The notes: generated by a model from the sequence alone, not told the origin. Positions 8,101 through 16,650 are shown, counted from the first letter of the stretch. The stretch is 64,000 nt of DNA from Pirellulales bacterium (GCA_016935315.1 JAFGRD010000111.1:1-64000); one strand, 5' to 3'. Translations and numbers: made by a program.

Positions 8101-9717
8101 GAGAATGCGTCCGTCGGGCATCACGGCCGGGTCGAATTCGGTGACGTTGTTGTACGAGATGCTGTGGATATCGCTGCCGTCGGCGTTCATCACGTGCAGC
8201 GTATCGACGCCCGAATTGAAGCACGGCACCAGCGCCCGGGGCCGCGTCGAGGTGAAGACGATCCGCCCGTCGGGCAGATAGGCGGGCGTGATGTCGTGGT
8301 GTTTTTCGCTGGCGGTCAGCCGCCGCAGCCCCCGGCCGTCGATGCCGATCTCGTAGAGACTCGTCGTCGCGGCGGCGTCCGGCTTGTAGGCAAACAGCAC
8401 GCGGTCGGCGTCCCAGGAGACGTCCGGGTCGCGATAGACGCCCCCGCCCAGGGTCTCGTTGGTCGTCGGATCGATCAGCGGGCGGAGCTTCGCGTCGGGC
8501 CCGGGATCGGACGGCTCGTCGAGCAGATAGACGCCGCCGCCGGGATGCCAGGTATAGTAGTCGTCGTAGATGTGGCCGGCGAAGTAGGGATGCCGCTGGG
8601 TCAGCAGCAGCGGGGCGTCGAGCATGCTCCGATGGGCGCGGGCCCGCGCCGCCCGCGCGCGGCAGTACAACGCCCGCCAGGCGTCCCGGTCTTGCGGCGA
8701 GGTCCGCTTCGCCTCGGCCTCCAACGCCGCGAGTGCCTCCGGCAACGGGGCGGCCGCCCGCCCGGTCGAGCCCAGAGCCGCGCTGCGCTGAGCGATTTGC
8801 CGGGCGGCGAACAGCTCGGCGGCCACCGATTCGACGTAGAAGAAACCCTCCGCCGCGAAGGTCTTGCCCTCGGCCTGCGTCTGCCAGGCGTAGGCATAAA
8901 CCGACGGGTCTTCCGCTTGTGTCAGCTTGATTGTGCCGACGGTCGGCGTCTTGCCTTTTTCGATGACTTCCGTAGCGAGCTCGATCTGCTCGGTGCTTGG
9001 CGAGCGGATCGTCAGCCGCACCGCCGCCTCGGACGGAACCAGCCGCACGCTGATCGGGGCCAGCCACAGCGGAGACCGGCCGCGGCCGATGTTGCCGGCG
9101 GCCAGTCGATCGAGGCCCAGGTCGGCCGCGCCGGGCGGCAGCTTGCCGTCGATGCGGCGGAGCGCTTCGACGGCAAACGACAGCGTTAGTTCACCCTCAT
9201 AGGGCAAGGCCAGCTCGACGACCTTGCCGCGGCCGTGAAACGCCTGCTGCCCGATCGTCCACAACTCGCCGGCGGGCGTCAGGGCACCCAGTCCGGCCAA
9301 GTCGCGCGGCGACTCGACGGCCAGGTAAACGTGCTGCTGGTCGCGGCAGGCGCTGAGCTGGAGCATCAAGGGACCGGCGCCCCAGGCATCGAAGATCGGC
9401 CCGACCGGCAGCCGCGTGGCGCATTGCCAGGCCTGTTCGTCGAGCCGGCCGTCGGCGGTGATCGGTCCGGTTGCCAGCGGCAGCGGGACGGTGGCCGAGC
9501 CGGCCGGCACCGTCATGCCGGGCCATTGGGCGACCTGGCCCGTCCGCGCCTTGCCGAGGGCGAACGCCAGGCTGCGGATCTCGTCCTGCCACCAGTAGGC
9601 GGCCTGCCGCGGCGTCGGCTCGGCCCCTGCGGCGATCGCGTGGCACGCCAGCAACACACCGGCGATCCCGGCCACGAGCGCGGTTCCGGGGGCGGGGAAT
9701 CTCGTGGTCCTGGTCAT
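5173..9717 (-). CDS. giant exported multihaem protein, hydrazine synthase alpha-like middle domain
   Basis: A 1514-aa secreted protein. It starts at an ATG with GAGGAG upstream and a Sec-type signal peptide ending near GAEPTPRQ. In order: a family-9-like carbohydrate-binding segment (ITADGRLDEQAWQ), a propeller-like region with TolB/PD40-type repeats (VSWDADRVLFAYKPDAAATTSLYEIG and similar), then the HZS-alpha-like middle region. Three c-type haem motifs follow: CIGCH (codons at 7249-7263), CVRCH (7093-7107) and CTECH (6718-6732). After these come two fibronectin-III-like domains and a C-terminal LamG/concanavalin-like domain ending in GGATIHRRALKPAEVA. Hydrazine synthase itself is an anammox enzyme, but this architecture is widespread in non-anammox planctomycetes, where its role is unknown. 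Periplasmic electron transfer coupled to carbohydrate oxidation is an inference. The gene lies 110 bp downstream of the aldehyde dehydrogenase. Confidence 0.8.
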   Translation of the reverse strand: MTRTTRFPAPGTALVAGIAGVLLACHAIAAGAEPTPRQAAYWWQDEIRSLAFALGKARTGQVAQWPGMTVPAGSATVPLPLATGPITADGRLDEQAWQCATRLPVGPIFDAWGAGPLMLQLSACRDQQHVYLAVESPRDLAGLGALTPAGELWTIGQQAFHGRGKVVELALPYEGELTLSFAVEALRRIDGKLPPGAADLGLDRLAAGNIGRGRSPLWLAPISVRLVPSEAAVRLTIRSPSTEQIELATEVIEKGKTPTVGTIKLTQAEDPSVYAYAWQTQAEGKTFAAEGFFYVESVAAELFAARQIAQRSAALGSTGRAAAPLPEALAALEAEAKRTSPQDRDAWRALYCRARAARARAHRSMLDAPLLLTQRHPYFAGHIYDDYYTWHPGGGVYLLDEPSDPGPDAKLRPLIDPTTNETLGGGVYRDPDVSWDADRVLFAYKPDAAATTSLYEIGIDGRGLRRLTASEKHHDITPAYLPDGRIVFTSTRPRALVPCFNSGVDTLHVMNADGSDIHSISYNNVTEFDPAVMPDGRILYGRWEYVDKTALYMQSLWTISPDGRMEEALFANNLARPTALLDARPVPGSARVVASLTPHNGQAVGAIATIDARQGKNNLDPVVNFTPEYPVRMDQGLQVGPCDPWPLSEDDVLLSNNAIADHGIIELADRFGHRELLWADPRISCFAPMLVRPRAKPAVVSPRTTENQPGAFLVVDVYQGLEGVERGTIKRLRVVEETARTSGIPPGGRWWNQAFLISWQGAYIVKNFLGTVPVHEDGSAYFEVPPGRAVYFEALDAEGREIQRMRTFVQAAAGATRSCIGCHENKLAAPLRPGALPLAMLQRPARPEPESWGSGYIDYPTHVQPVLDKYCVRCHGGKEGIGKGLDYSGGWTWAFNIGYETLIKHRLVGFLNCNNASVHTSELLQPRGIGSGAAPLAEVLIQRHPEMARHERDLVLAWMDTNSNYYGTWDYTPHATCDAILATRGPLAVAMQAAGCTECHAAGHIGNDWVNLQTPEFSRILRAPMAKSDGGLGVGFCRKRKARSGYPLVDQSVQPPDVLYESRQPPWDAGGEEHVVFASTDDPHYQQMLAIIRQARGEALARPRVDMPGAEVVPGECRLQVPMPVPDSPPKLAAAVRPDGAVELRWQRTAEVIGLQFELHRAAQPDFTPGDATRIGLTTAGRFVDPLAPEGTQHYALVVTSGTRRSRPVFAPLEVPTMPPPAAPLNLDARPLSGEVALTWDGVEAAGLRYDVFRHGPGDVEQVRLNAEPLRSLHYADPDAQPGTTYSYAVGAVDRRGRRGPLSETVEAAALPEIREPVFVARFQQPPAAELREGRSAAGRLHAGAAVAGGALQLGAAGFATFEHLPEYDLGRAISVACWVRIDRESTMPVILSCGAFNQTGWFLQRFAGGWRWHLGGVSCDGGSPAVGRWVHLVGTFNGRRACLYQDGKPVAEVDAQPNPAPWPGPLVVGQYSSQSPQYQVSGRIGGATIHRRALKPAEVAAEFDKGPPPPTEP

Positions 9718-9827
9718 GAGGTCTCCTCGGGAAAGGCGTGTGCCGGCGTATATTCTGGCTGGCGTGCAACGCCCACCAGCGTACGCCTCATTATCGCACG
9801 GTCGGGGCGCGCGATTCAAGTCGGCGG

Positions 9828-11303
9828 CTACGTCTCGGACCAATACCGTTCGGTGATGATCTTCTCTTCGGTAAAGAAGCGGATCGCCGCCTTGCCCTGA
9901 CCCTTCGTGTCGGCAAACAACGAGCTGCGCATGCCGCCGAACGGGAGCGAGGCCACCGGGGCGGGAATGCCCACGTTGACGCCGATCATGCCGGCCGCGG
10001 TTCGGAGCTTGAACTGCCGGGCGTAGTGGCCGTTTTGCGTGTAGATCGACGCCCCGTTGCCGTACGGGTGGTTGTTGATGATCGCGATCGCCTCGTCGAG
10101 CGACTCGGCCTTGAGAATCACCACGACCGGGCCGAAGATTTCCGTCTGGTGGATTTTCATGCCGGGCTGCACGTCGGTGAAGACGGTGGGGCCGAGGAAG
10201 TGGCCCTGCCGGCAGCCGGGCACGACCAACTCGCGGCCGTCCAACGCCAGCGTGGCCCCTTCGTCAATGCCCGCTTGGATCATCTCGAGTATGAACTGCT
10301 TCGACCGGGCGGAAATCACCGGGCCCATTACCATCGGCTCGTCGGCCACGGCCGGGTCGAGCGGGTCGGCCACCGGCACGCGCCGCGACGCCTCGACGAA
10401 CCGTTTGCAGACCTCGTGATAGGTCGCCTCGCCCACGCCCACAATGGCCGACGAGGCCATGCAGCGCTGGCCGGCGCAGCCGTAGCAGGAGGTGATCATA
10501 TTGCGGATCACTTCGTCCATCTTGGCGTCGGGCATGGCGACCAGGTGGTTCTTGGCGCTGCCGAGGGCCTGGAACCGCTTGTTGGTCTCGGCGCAGCGAG
10601 CGGCCACGATGCGGCAGACGCGCGACGTGCCCACGAAGGAAATCCCTCGCAGATCGGGGTGCTCGAGCAAACGCTCCGCCGCTCGGCGGTCACCGTGGAC
10701 CAGGTTGAACACGCCCGGCGGGAAGCCGGCTTCGTGGATCAGCCCCGACACGCGGTGCACGCTCAAGGGGACCTGCTCCGAGGGCTTCACCACGTAGGTG
10801 TTGCCGGCGGCCAGGGCATAGGGGAAAAACCAGAAGGGGACCATCAGCGGGAAGTTGAACGGGGCGATCATGCCGAAGGGGCCGATGGGCAGGCGGAGCA
10901 CCTCGCCGTCGATGCCCGCCGCCGCGCCGATCAGCTTGTCGCCTTGTTGCAGGACGGACATACCGCAGGCCACCTCGGTGTTTTCCAGGGCCCGTTTGAC
11001 CTCGGCCCGGGAATCGGCCAGCGATTTGCCATTCTCCTCGGTGATCTGCCGCGTGAGCACCTCCGCGTTCGCCCGCAACAGCTCGGCGAAGCGAAACAGC
11101 AGCTCACAGCGCCCGGAGACCGGCGTGTCGCTCCACCGCGGAAACGCGTCCCGGGCCGCCGCCAGGGCGCGATCGGTCTCGGCCGCGGTGGACAGCGGCA
11201 CCCGGGCAAGGATCTCGCCGGTGGCGGGGTTCTCCACGTCCAGCGCGCCGTGGCTGTCGGCGTCGGTCCATTGGCCGGCGATGTAGTTCTTCAAGGGGTC
11301 CAT
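9828..11303 (-). CDS. mmsA: methylmalonate-semialdehyde dehydrogenase (CoA-acylating) family
   Basis: A 491-aa aldehyde dehydrogenase. The ATG at 11303 has GAGGAAG upstream. Features include the N-terminal YIAGQWTDADSHGALDVENPATGE, the NAD-binding GISFVGTSRVCR, and the catalytic Cys in GCAGQRCM (about residue 281). LGSAKNH replaces the usual general-base Glu motif, which is diagnostic of the CoA-dependent MmsA/IolA branch. The family converts methylmalonate or malonate semialdehyde to propionyl- or acetyl-CoA in valine or myo-inositol catabolism. No valine or inositol operon is present here, so the physiological substrate is open. The neighbouring sugar epimerases make an inositol-like route plausible but unproven. 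Confidence 0.88.
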   Translation of the reverse strand: MDPLKNYIAGQWTDADSHGALDVENPATGEILARVPLSTAAETDRALAAARDAFPRWSDTPVSGRCELLFRFAELLRANAEVLTRQITEENGKSLADSRAEVKRALENTEVACGMSVLQQGDKLIGAAAGIDGEVLRLPIGPFGMIAPFNFPLMVPFWFFPYALAAGNTYVVKPSEQVPLSVHRVSGLIHEAGFPPGVFNLVHGDRRAAERLLEHPDLRGISFVGTSRVCRIVAARCAETNKRFQALGSAKNHLVAMPDAKMDEVIRNMITSCYGCAGQRCMASSAIVGVGEATYHEVCKRFVEASRRVPVADPLDPAVADEPMVMGPVISARSKQFILEMIQAGIDEGATLALDGRELVVPGCRQGHFLGPTVFTDVQPGMKIHQTEIFGPVVVILKAESLDEAIAIINNHPYGNGASIYTQNGHYARQFKLRTAAGMIGVNVGIPAPVASLPFGGMRSSLFADTKGQGKAAIRFFTEEKIITERYWSET

Positions 11304-11342
11304 CCGCTTCCTCTCATGGCTGTAGAATTCGTAAGCATTGTG

Positions 11343-11409
11343 GCTGAATTCACGGGAATTCAGCCTGCCGTGCCCCACAGAAATCTCAGGTCTGAAGTCG
11401 CGCGACTTC
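11343..11409. repeat. compound palindromic intergenic element
   Basis: Two perfect palindromes sit together: gctgaattc-acgg-gaattcagc (11343-11364) and the 16-bp gaagtcgcgcgacttc (11394-11409). They are joined by a spacer containing gtgccccacagaaatctcagg. The element lies between the UbiA gene stop and the aldehyde dehydrogenase start, both leftward. The gaagtc-cgactt core recurs in degenerate form near 59740-59770 and 16765-16785. A dispersed REP/MITE-like element is likely, and an RNA hairpin affecting the downstream mmsA message is possible. Confidence 0.6.
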
Positions 11410-11460
11410 GGCTACCATTTGACTCAAACGTTGCCATTTCCTCGGCCCTGCCCTTGCCCG

Positions 11461-12414
11461 TCACGTCGAGCGGATCCACTGCCCCAGCACGACCGCCGGC
11501 GCCAGCAACAACAGGATTGCCACTGCCCAGGAGGTGCCGCGAACCGCGTAACAGGCGGCCGCATCGAGGACGACCAGCGAGAGGATACAGAGTTTCACGG
11601 CCGTTTGCACTCGGGCAGGGACCGGATTGAGCACCGCGCGCAAGCACCGCCAGCCGATCAGCACGCCCAGAAACAGCATCATCAGGCGCCATCGCTCGGG
11701 TTGCTGCTTAAGCACGGGCACCAGCCGATCGGCGGCGTGGTCGGGAAGCCGGGCCAGCAGGGCAATGCCCGACAGCAGCACGCCGGTGGCCAGGGCAAGC
11801 TGCAAGCGACCGCCGGGGCAGACTTCGTTCCGCGCGAACCAGGTCACTCCCGTGATGTAGATGCCGACGGCGCCGGCGACCAGCCAGTGCTGGCTTTGCC
11901 AGGGGCTGCCCGCGACGCTCATGCCCAACAACACATTGAACATCCGGCAGGCGCCCATCGCCGGCGGCCCTAGCAGGGTCCGCTTCAGCCAGACGTCGTA
12001 GAGCAGGATGCATGCGGCCAGCGCCCCGGCCGCCACGGCCGGACGGAAATCGCCCGCCAGCCAGGCGGCCGGCAGCGCGATCGCCACGCCGGCGGTCAGC
12101 AGCGCGGTGCCCAACCGCCGTGCAAACTGGCGGGAAAGACGCCCCGAGGGCAGCGGTCGATCGGGGCGCTCGGCCAGGTCGCGCTGGTAGTCGAACAGGT
12201 CGTTGAGTACCACGCCCGAAGCGTACAGCAAGGTCGAGGCGACCACCAGCAGTCCCAGCATGCAGGCGTCGGCCGCCCCGGCGATCGCCCGGACGAACAG
12301 CACGCCCATCAGCACGTCGGCCACGGCCGTGAACAGGTTGGGCAGCCGCACCAGCTCGAGGCTGGCCCACCACCGGCGGCTGGGGTCGGGGCTCGTGTCG
12401 GCCGGGCTACTCAC
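11461..12414 (-). CDS. UbiA-family prenyltransferase
   Basis: A 317-aa integral membrane prenyltransferase with about eight hydrophobic helices. The first Asp-rich motif is the textbook NDLFDYQRD (NDxxDxxxD), which binds prenyl-diphosphate through Mg. The second-loop equivalent is near LLYDVWLKRTLLGP. The family transfers polyprenyl groups to aromatic or other acceptors (quinones, haem O, chlorophyll). Its start overlaps the end of the upstream URO-D gene by 8 bp, indicating one operon. The N-terminal LELVRLPNLFTAVADVLMG resembles the EboC-like branch of bacterial UbiA proteins, but the other ebo genes are absent, so the acceptor cannot be named. Confidence 0.88.
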   Translation of the reverse strand: MSSPADTSPDPSRRWWASLELVRLPNLFTAVADVLMGVLFVRAIAGAADACMLGLLVVASTLLYASGVVLNDLFDYQRDLAERPDRPLPSGRLSRQFARRLGTALLTAGVAIALPAAWLAGDFRPAVAAGALAACILLYDVWLKRTLLGPPAMGACRMFNVLLGMSVAGSPWQSQHWLVAGAVGIYITGVTWFARNEVCPGGRLQLALATGVLLSGIALLARLPDHAADRLVPVLKQQPERWRLMMLFLGVLIGWRCLRAVLNPVPARVQTAVKLCILSLVVLDAAACYAVRGTSWAVAILLLLAPAVVLGQWIRST

Positions 12415-13612
12415 GCGTCTGTTTCCAGAATTCGTCGCGCATCGCGAGGATATTTTCCGGTGGAACGTCGTACTGGATGTTGTGGACCTGCGTGAAGATC
12501 AGTGAGGCGTCGGGTCCGTACTCCCGCAGCCGCCGCCGGACGTCGGCCCGCACGACTTCCGGGTCCGAAGCGTTCAGGGCGTGTTGCGTATCGACGCCGC
12601 CGCCCCAGAAGGCGATGTCCTTGCCGTACTCCCGCACCAGGTCGGCCGGGTTCATGCGGGCCGCGCTCACCTGGACCGGATTCAGGGCGTCGATCCCCAT
12701 CTCGATCAACGACGGCACGAAGGCCGAGACGGCCCCGCAGGAGTGCATGACGACTTTCTTGCCGGCCGCTTTCATCCTGCCGACCGCCTCGGAGATGTAG
12801 GGGAAGATCATCTCGCGATAGACGGCCGGCGAGATCATGCTGGTCTTCTGCGTGCCCAGGTCGTCGGTCAGAAAGATGACGTCGAACCACTGGCCGAAGG
12901 CGGCCAGGAAGGCATCGATCCGGTCGAGGTAGACCTGGTGCAGCTTCGCCAACAGGGCATGGGCAAGGTCCTTGTTGGCGATCAGGTCCATCAGGAAGTT
13001 CTCATAGCCCCGCATCAGCATGCCGGTCTGGAGGTAGTGCATGCGCCACATGCCGGCCACGGCCCGATCGGTCGACTCGTATTGCTTCCGCGCCCGCTCG
13101 GCCAGCACGCCCAGCGGTTCGTCGTACACGGTCGAGTAGTCCCAGCGCTCGAACAGGGCGTCGAAGCGGTCCAACTCGGCGGCCGAGGTCACCTCGCCCA
13201 GCGGGGCGCCGACCGGATCGTGGTAATAGGCGTCGGCCGCCCGCCTGGCGTAAACCACGCCTTGGGCGTTGCGCACCACGGAGGAGCCGTCGGGGAGGTC
13301 TTCGACCAGGAACGCCTCGGGCACGATCAGCTCGACGCCGAAGGGCGTTTGCCAGGTTTTGGTCCGCTGCGAGCCGAACCAGAGGACCTCGACGTCGGTG
13401 CCCAGCGCGTCCATCATCTCGGCGTCGGTCTGGGCCACCAGTTGGATCAGGCACCCGCAGCGGATCGGCCCGTCGCCGAGCCCCATCCGCTCCCGGAGCC
13501 GCTGGTAGGCGATCACGTGGATGCTCGAGCAGTCGGTCCCGCCGATATCCAGGGGGATGCAATCGGCCGGCTGGCGGTTGAGCGTGGCCAGGACGCGCTC
13601 GCGACCGGTCAT
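12407..13612 (-). CDS. uroporphyrinogen decarboxylase-family protein
   Basis: A 401-aa URO-D-fold protein starting at an ATG with GAGGAG upstream. Typical segments are MTGRERVLATLNRQPADCIPLDIG at the N-terminus, the central FFLTDDLG-like DVIFLTDDLGTQKTSMISP, the HSCGAVSAFVPSLIEMG block, and the end VHNIQYDVPPENILAM. True HemE is shorter and begins with a conserved arginine motif (RQAGRY) that is missing here. The protein therefore belongs to the MtaA/MtbA-like or uncharacterised URO-D group, whose known members move methyl groups between corrinoids and thiols. It overlaps the UbiA gene and sits 84 bp after a sugar isomerase gene. Confidence 0.82.
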   Translation of the reverse strand: MTGRERVLATLNRQPADCIPLDIGGTDCSSIHVIAYQRLRERMGLGDGPIRCGCLIQLVAQTDAEMMDALGTDVEVLWFGSQRTKTWQTPFGVELIVPEAFLVEDLPDGSSVVRNAQGVVYARRAADAYYHDPVGAPLGEVTSAAELDRFDALFERWDYSTVYDEPLGVLAERARKQYESTDRAVAGMWRMHYLQTGMLMRGYENFLMDLIANKDLAHALLAKLHQVYLDRIDAFLAAFGQWFDVIFLTDDLGTQKTSMISPAVYREMIFPYISEAVGRMKAAGKKVVMHSCGAVSAFVPSLIEMGIDALNPVQVSAARMNPADLVREYGKDIAFWGGGVDTQHALNASDPEVVRADVRRRLREYGPDASLIFTQVHNIQYDVPPENILAMRDEFWKQTRE

Positions 13613-13696
13613 GGATGTTCTCCTCGACGTTGGGGCGCTGACACCGGCCAGGGCGTGGGCTCTGTCGCTCGCGCCACGCTGCGCATCGACCCGTCC

Positions 13697-14542
13697 TCAA
13701 GACGGCGCATCGAGTTTCTGCAGAAACTGCCTGGCCTCTCGGCCCGCGTCGTCGGGGGAGTCGATATAGGGATACAACTCCACGGTCAGCCACCCATCAT
13801 AGCCGGTCTTGGCGATTTCGGCCAGGGTAGCCGGCAGATCGACCGCGCCGCGGCCGGGGATCAGGTGGGCGTGGCGGCGGTCGGCGGCGATGTCTTCGAT
13901 GTGGTAGTGCTTCGTGTGGGCGGCCATCGGCGCGACCCACTCCTGCGGGTCCTGGCCCATGCAGAAGGCATGCCCAACATCGAAGTTCAACCCCACCCAG
14001 GGCGAGTCGATCTGCCCGACGAATTCGAGGTACTGCTCGAAGGTCTCGATCATCAGGCCGGGCTCGGGCTCGATCAGCAGCAGCACTTCGAGCCGTTCGG
14101 CCAGTTCCACGCACGGCATCAGCTCGTCGTAGAAGACTTTGGCGGCCGCCCGCCACGATTGCCCGGCCCCCAGCGGCCCGCCCGGCTCGGTCTGGATCGA
14201 CGGGCCGCCCAGGTCCTTGGCCAACGCCAGCGCCCGCCTGGTGTGTTCGCGGCGGATCGCCCGGTAGTGCGGATCGGGCTCGATCCAGGACGGGTGCCAA
14301 TACGGCTGCCGCGGATCAGCCACGGCGTTCATCATAAAACCGTTGACGTTGGAGATCTCCAGGCCGTGCCGGTCCAGGCAATCGCGGATCGCCTGTTTCC
14401 TCTCGTCCAGCAGACCTGCCGGCCAGGCGTGCGGGACATCGGCCAGCAACTCCAGGGCCCCATAGCCCAAGGCGGCGATGCGGGCGATGGCTTCCTCGAT
14501 CGGGAATTGCAGATAGGCGTTGGAGCTGTAGGCCAGGTGCAT
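13697..14542 (-). CDS. sugar phosphate isomerase/epimerase (TIM barrel)
   Basis: A 281-aa xylose-isomerase-like TIM barrel, second of its kind in the window but only distantly similar to the 4204-5124 protein. Visible elements are MHLAYSSNAYLQFPIEEAIARIAALGYGALELL (strand 1), LLIEPEPGLMIET (metal Glu), GLNFDVGHAF, THKHYHIEDI-type His (TKHYHIED) and WLTVELYPYIDSP at the end. This resembles hydroxypyruvate isomerase and D-tagatose/D-psicose 3-epimerase relatives. The start at 14542 removes about 100 low-quality residues of the longer open frame. It heads a leftward gene run with the URO-D and UbiA genes. Confidence 0.85.
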   Translation of the reverse strand: MHLAYSSNAYLQFPIEEAIARIAALGYGALELLADVPHAWPAGLLDERKQAIRDCLDRHGLEISNVNGFMMNAVADPRQPYWHPSWIEPDPHYRAIRREHTRRALALAKDLGGPSIQTEPGGPLGAGQSWRAAAKVFYDELMPCVELAERLEVLLLIEPEPGLMIETFEQYLEFVGQIDSPWVGLNFDVGHAFCMGQDPQEWVAPMAAHTKHYHIEDIAADRRHAHLIPGRGAVDLPATLAEIAKTGYDGWLTVELYPYIDSPDDAGREARQFLQKLDAPS

Positions 14543-15044
14543 GGTGGGAACCGTTGGTGATCCGGGATGGTGCTGACGTGCGTCGGTGGCGGGCCTGCGA
14601 GGCCGTATTATCTCGCGACCATCCTGTCGATACAAGGCGAGGACCGACGGTCGGCGACGATAAATCCCTTGACGGCAACACTTTCGCGCGAAGTCGCGCA
14701 GGTGGCGACCGGGGTTGCCGGCTCGCGTGCGCCGCCGTTGCAGCCCGCCGGCTGGCCTATGGATGTCTGCATGGTGAATGATCCAGGCCGCCCCACGGGA
14801 GGCCGGACGAGTCGGGCTCCCGTGGGCCGCCCTCGCGCATTGAGTGTGCACGCGTCAATAACCCGACCTTTGGGATGGGCTGTCGGCTCCAGGCGGAGTG
14901 CAAGGGCGAGGCAGACGTCGAGAAGCGCTTGGCGCGCCCCACGGCCGCGGACCATAATGAGAGCACGATGCAGCGGCAGCACCGACAGGCCGGCGCCGTT
15001 TTCAGAACCACGGGACCAGTTGCTCAGCACGGGAGGATCGATCG
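14543..15044. other. 500-bp divergent intergenic region with no gene
   Basis: This interval separates the leftward isomerase gene from the rightward FucI-like gene and must hold their promoters, but I cannot point to a convincing -35/-10 pair. It contains the inverted gcgcgaagtcgcgc near 14692-14706 and the dispersed repeat at 14765-14856. The long open frames crossing it on both strands have no ribosome sites and are not credible. Confidence 0.5.
14765..14856. repeat. dispersed repeat, copy A (about 92 bp)
   Basis: Aligned by eye, this segment matches 50257-50350 over its full length, including shared blocks ccgg, tcgggctcccg, ccgcgcat-like cgcgcat and gtgca-acg. It contains an internal stem cccacgggag (14792-14801) / ctcccgtggg (14817-14826). 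Arm changes are partly compensatory in copy B, which suggests the hairpin matters. Confidence 0.6.
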
Positions 15045-16619
15045 ATGACTTTGGACCAAGTACGTTCGGGTTGTGCATGTTGTGGGGTGAGCCGGCGGCG
15101 GTTCCTGGCGGCGGGCTGTGCGACCTGTGCCGGCGCGGTGGGTTTGCTCGGCAGCCGGGTTTCGGCCCGGGCCGCCGACGATGCCCCGAAGACGCGGATC
15201 CGAATCATCTACTCGTTGCACGCCCCGAAGCAACCCGGCCCCGACTGGCCCAACGTCGGCTTCGACTTTCAGCCCGTCATGGATCGCATCCGGAGTGAGC
15301 TGGCCAAGCGGTGTCCGGACTTCGAGTTCGTTACCTCGATGGCCAACGGGCCGGAAGCGGCGGCCAAGATCCTCAGCGAAGACGCCTCGGCCGCGGTCGA
15401 CGGCTACCTGGTCTACCAGTTGAACTGCTGGAACAGGGTGGTGCAGACGATTGCGGCCACGGGCAAGCCGACACTCTACGCCGATTTCCAGTACGGCGGC
15501 AGCGGCGGGTTCCTGGTCTACACGGCCGGCTTCCTGCGCAACGCGACGCCGAACGTCGGCTTCGTGGCTTCCTCGAACATCGAAGACCTGGTCGCGGCCG
15601 TTAACTGCTTCAAGCTGCTGAAGAACGGCGGCACGGCGGCCGACTTCGCCGCGGCGACCGCCCGCGTTCGCGTCCAGCGGACCAAGGCCGCCGGCGACGG
15701 CGCGTGCAAGCCCGACGCGCTGGCCGCGCTGGATCCCCAGGAGTGTCTGGCCAAGATGAAGAAGTCGAAGATCCTGGCCGTCGGGGGCGGCTGGCCCGGC
15801 ATCGCCCCGGCGATTACCAGCGAGATGGGCATCGAGGTGCTCAACGTTCCTTTCGCCGAGGTCAACGCCGCCTGGGAAGCCGCGTCGAAGGAGGAGTCCA
15901 AGGCGATTGCCGACCGCTGGCAGCAGACGGCGGCGGTGATTCGCGACGTTTCGCGAGAAACGCTGGAGACTTCCGCGGCGATGTACCTCGGCCAGAAGGC
16001 CGTGCTGAAGCAGCACGGCGCCAATGCAATCACCATCAATTGCCTCGGCGGCTTCTACGGCGGACACATCCACGCCTATCCGTGCCTGGGCTTCCACGAA
16101 TTGCTCAACGAGGGGCTGGTGGGGGCGTGTGAATGCGACGTGCGCTCGACCGCCACCATGCTGACGATATCGGCGCTGACCGGCGGGCGGCCCGGCTACA
16201 TCTCTGACCCGGTGATCGACACCGCGTCGCGGCAGATCATCTACGCCCACTGCGTGGCGACGAACAAGCCGTTGGGACCGGAAGGTCCCGCCAATCCGTT
16301 CGAGATCCTCACCCACTCCGAAGACCGCCAAGGGGCCGCGGTCCGCTCGGTGCTTCCGCTGGGCTACATGACGACGTCGCTCGAGGTGGCGCCGGAGCGG
16401 AAACAGATCCTGATTCACCAGGGCAAGGCGGTGGACAACGTGGCCGACGATCGGGCCTGCCGCACGAAGCTGGCCGTCGAGCCCGTCGGCGATCTGGAAA
16501 AACTCTTCCGCGAGTGGGACCAGTGGGGCTGGCACCGGGTGACGTGCTACGGCGACCTGAAGGAGCCGGTCTTCGCCCTGGCCGACGCGCTGGGCTGGAA
16601 GGTACTGGAGGAAGCTTAA
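15045..16619 (+). CDS. Tat-exported L-fucose/arabinose isomerase-like protein
   Basis: A 524-aa protein with a twin-arginine leader (SRRRFLAAG near residue 16) preceded by a Cys-rich stretch (CACC) and followed by the AGAVGLLGSRVSARA hydrophobic part and cleavage region. The mature part resembles FucI/AraA-type isomerases. It has an N-terminal Rossmann-like region (DGYLVYQLNCWNRVVQTIAATGKPTLY) and a C-terminal block with NCLGG, YPCLGF, GGRPGYISDPVID, and RKQILIHQGKAVDN. Cytoplasmic FucI interconverts aldose and ketose sugars; export and a Tat leader argue for a cofactor-folded or metal-loaded periplasmic enzyme of unknown reaction. The gene at 16781-18367, facing it tail to tail, is a clear paralogue. 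Confidence 0.65.
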   Translation: MTLDQVRSGCACCGVSRRRFLAAGCATCAGAVGLLGSRVSARAADDAPKTRIRIIYSLHAPKQPGPDWPNVGFDFQPVMDRIRSELAKRCPDFEFVTSMANGPEAAAKILSEDASAAVDGYLVYQLNCWNRVVQTIAATGKPTLYADFQYGGSGGFLVYTAGFLRNATPNVGFVASSNIEDLVAAVNCFKLLKNGGTAADFAAATARVRVQRTKAAGDGACKPDALAALDPQECLAKMKKSKILAVGGGWPGIAPAITSEMGIEVLNVPFAEVNAAWEAASKEESKAIADRWQQTAAVIRDVSRETLETSAAMYLGQKAVLKQHGANAITINCLGGFYGGHIHAYPCLGFHELLNEGLVGACECDVRSTATMLTISALTGGRPGYISDPVIDTASRQIIYAHCVATNKPLGPEGPANPFEILTHSEDRQGAAVRSVLPLGYMTTSLEVAPERKQILIHQGKAVDNVADDRACRTKLAVEPVGDLEKLFREWDQWGWHRVTCYGDLKEPVFALADALGWKVLEEA

Positions 16620-16650
16620 GGACCCGCAAAAGAACAAGTTGGGCATTCTC

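Noticed and set aside
14567-15078. Open frames on both strands through the intergenic region
   Set aside because: They cross the dispersed repeat and have no ribosome sites; composition is unlike real genes.
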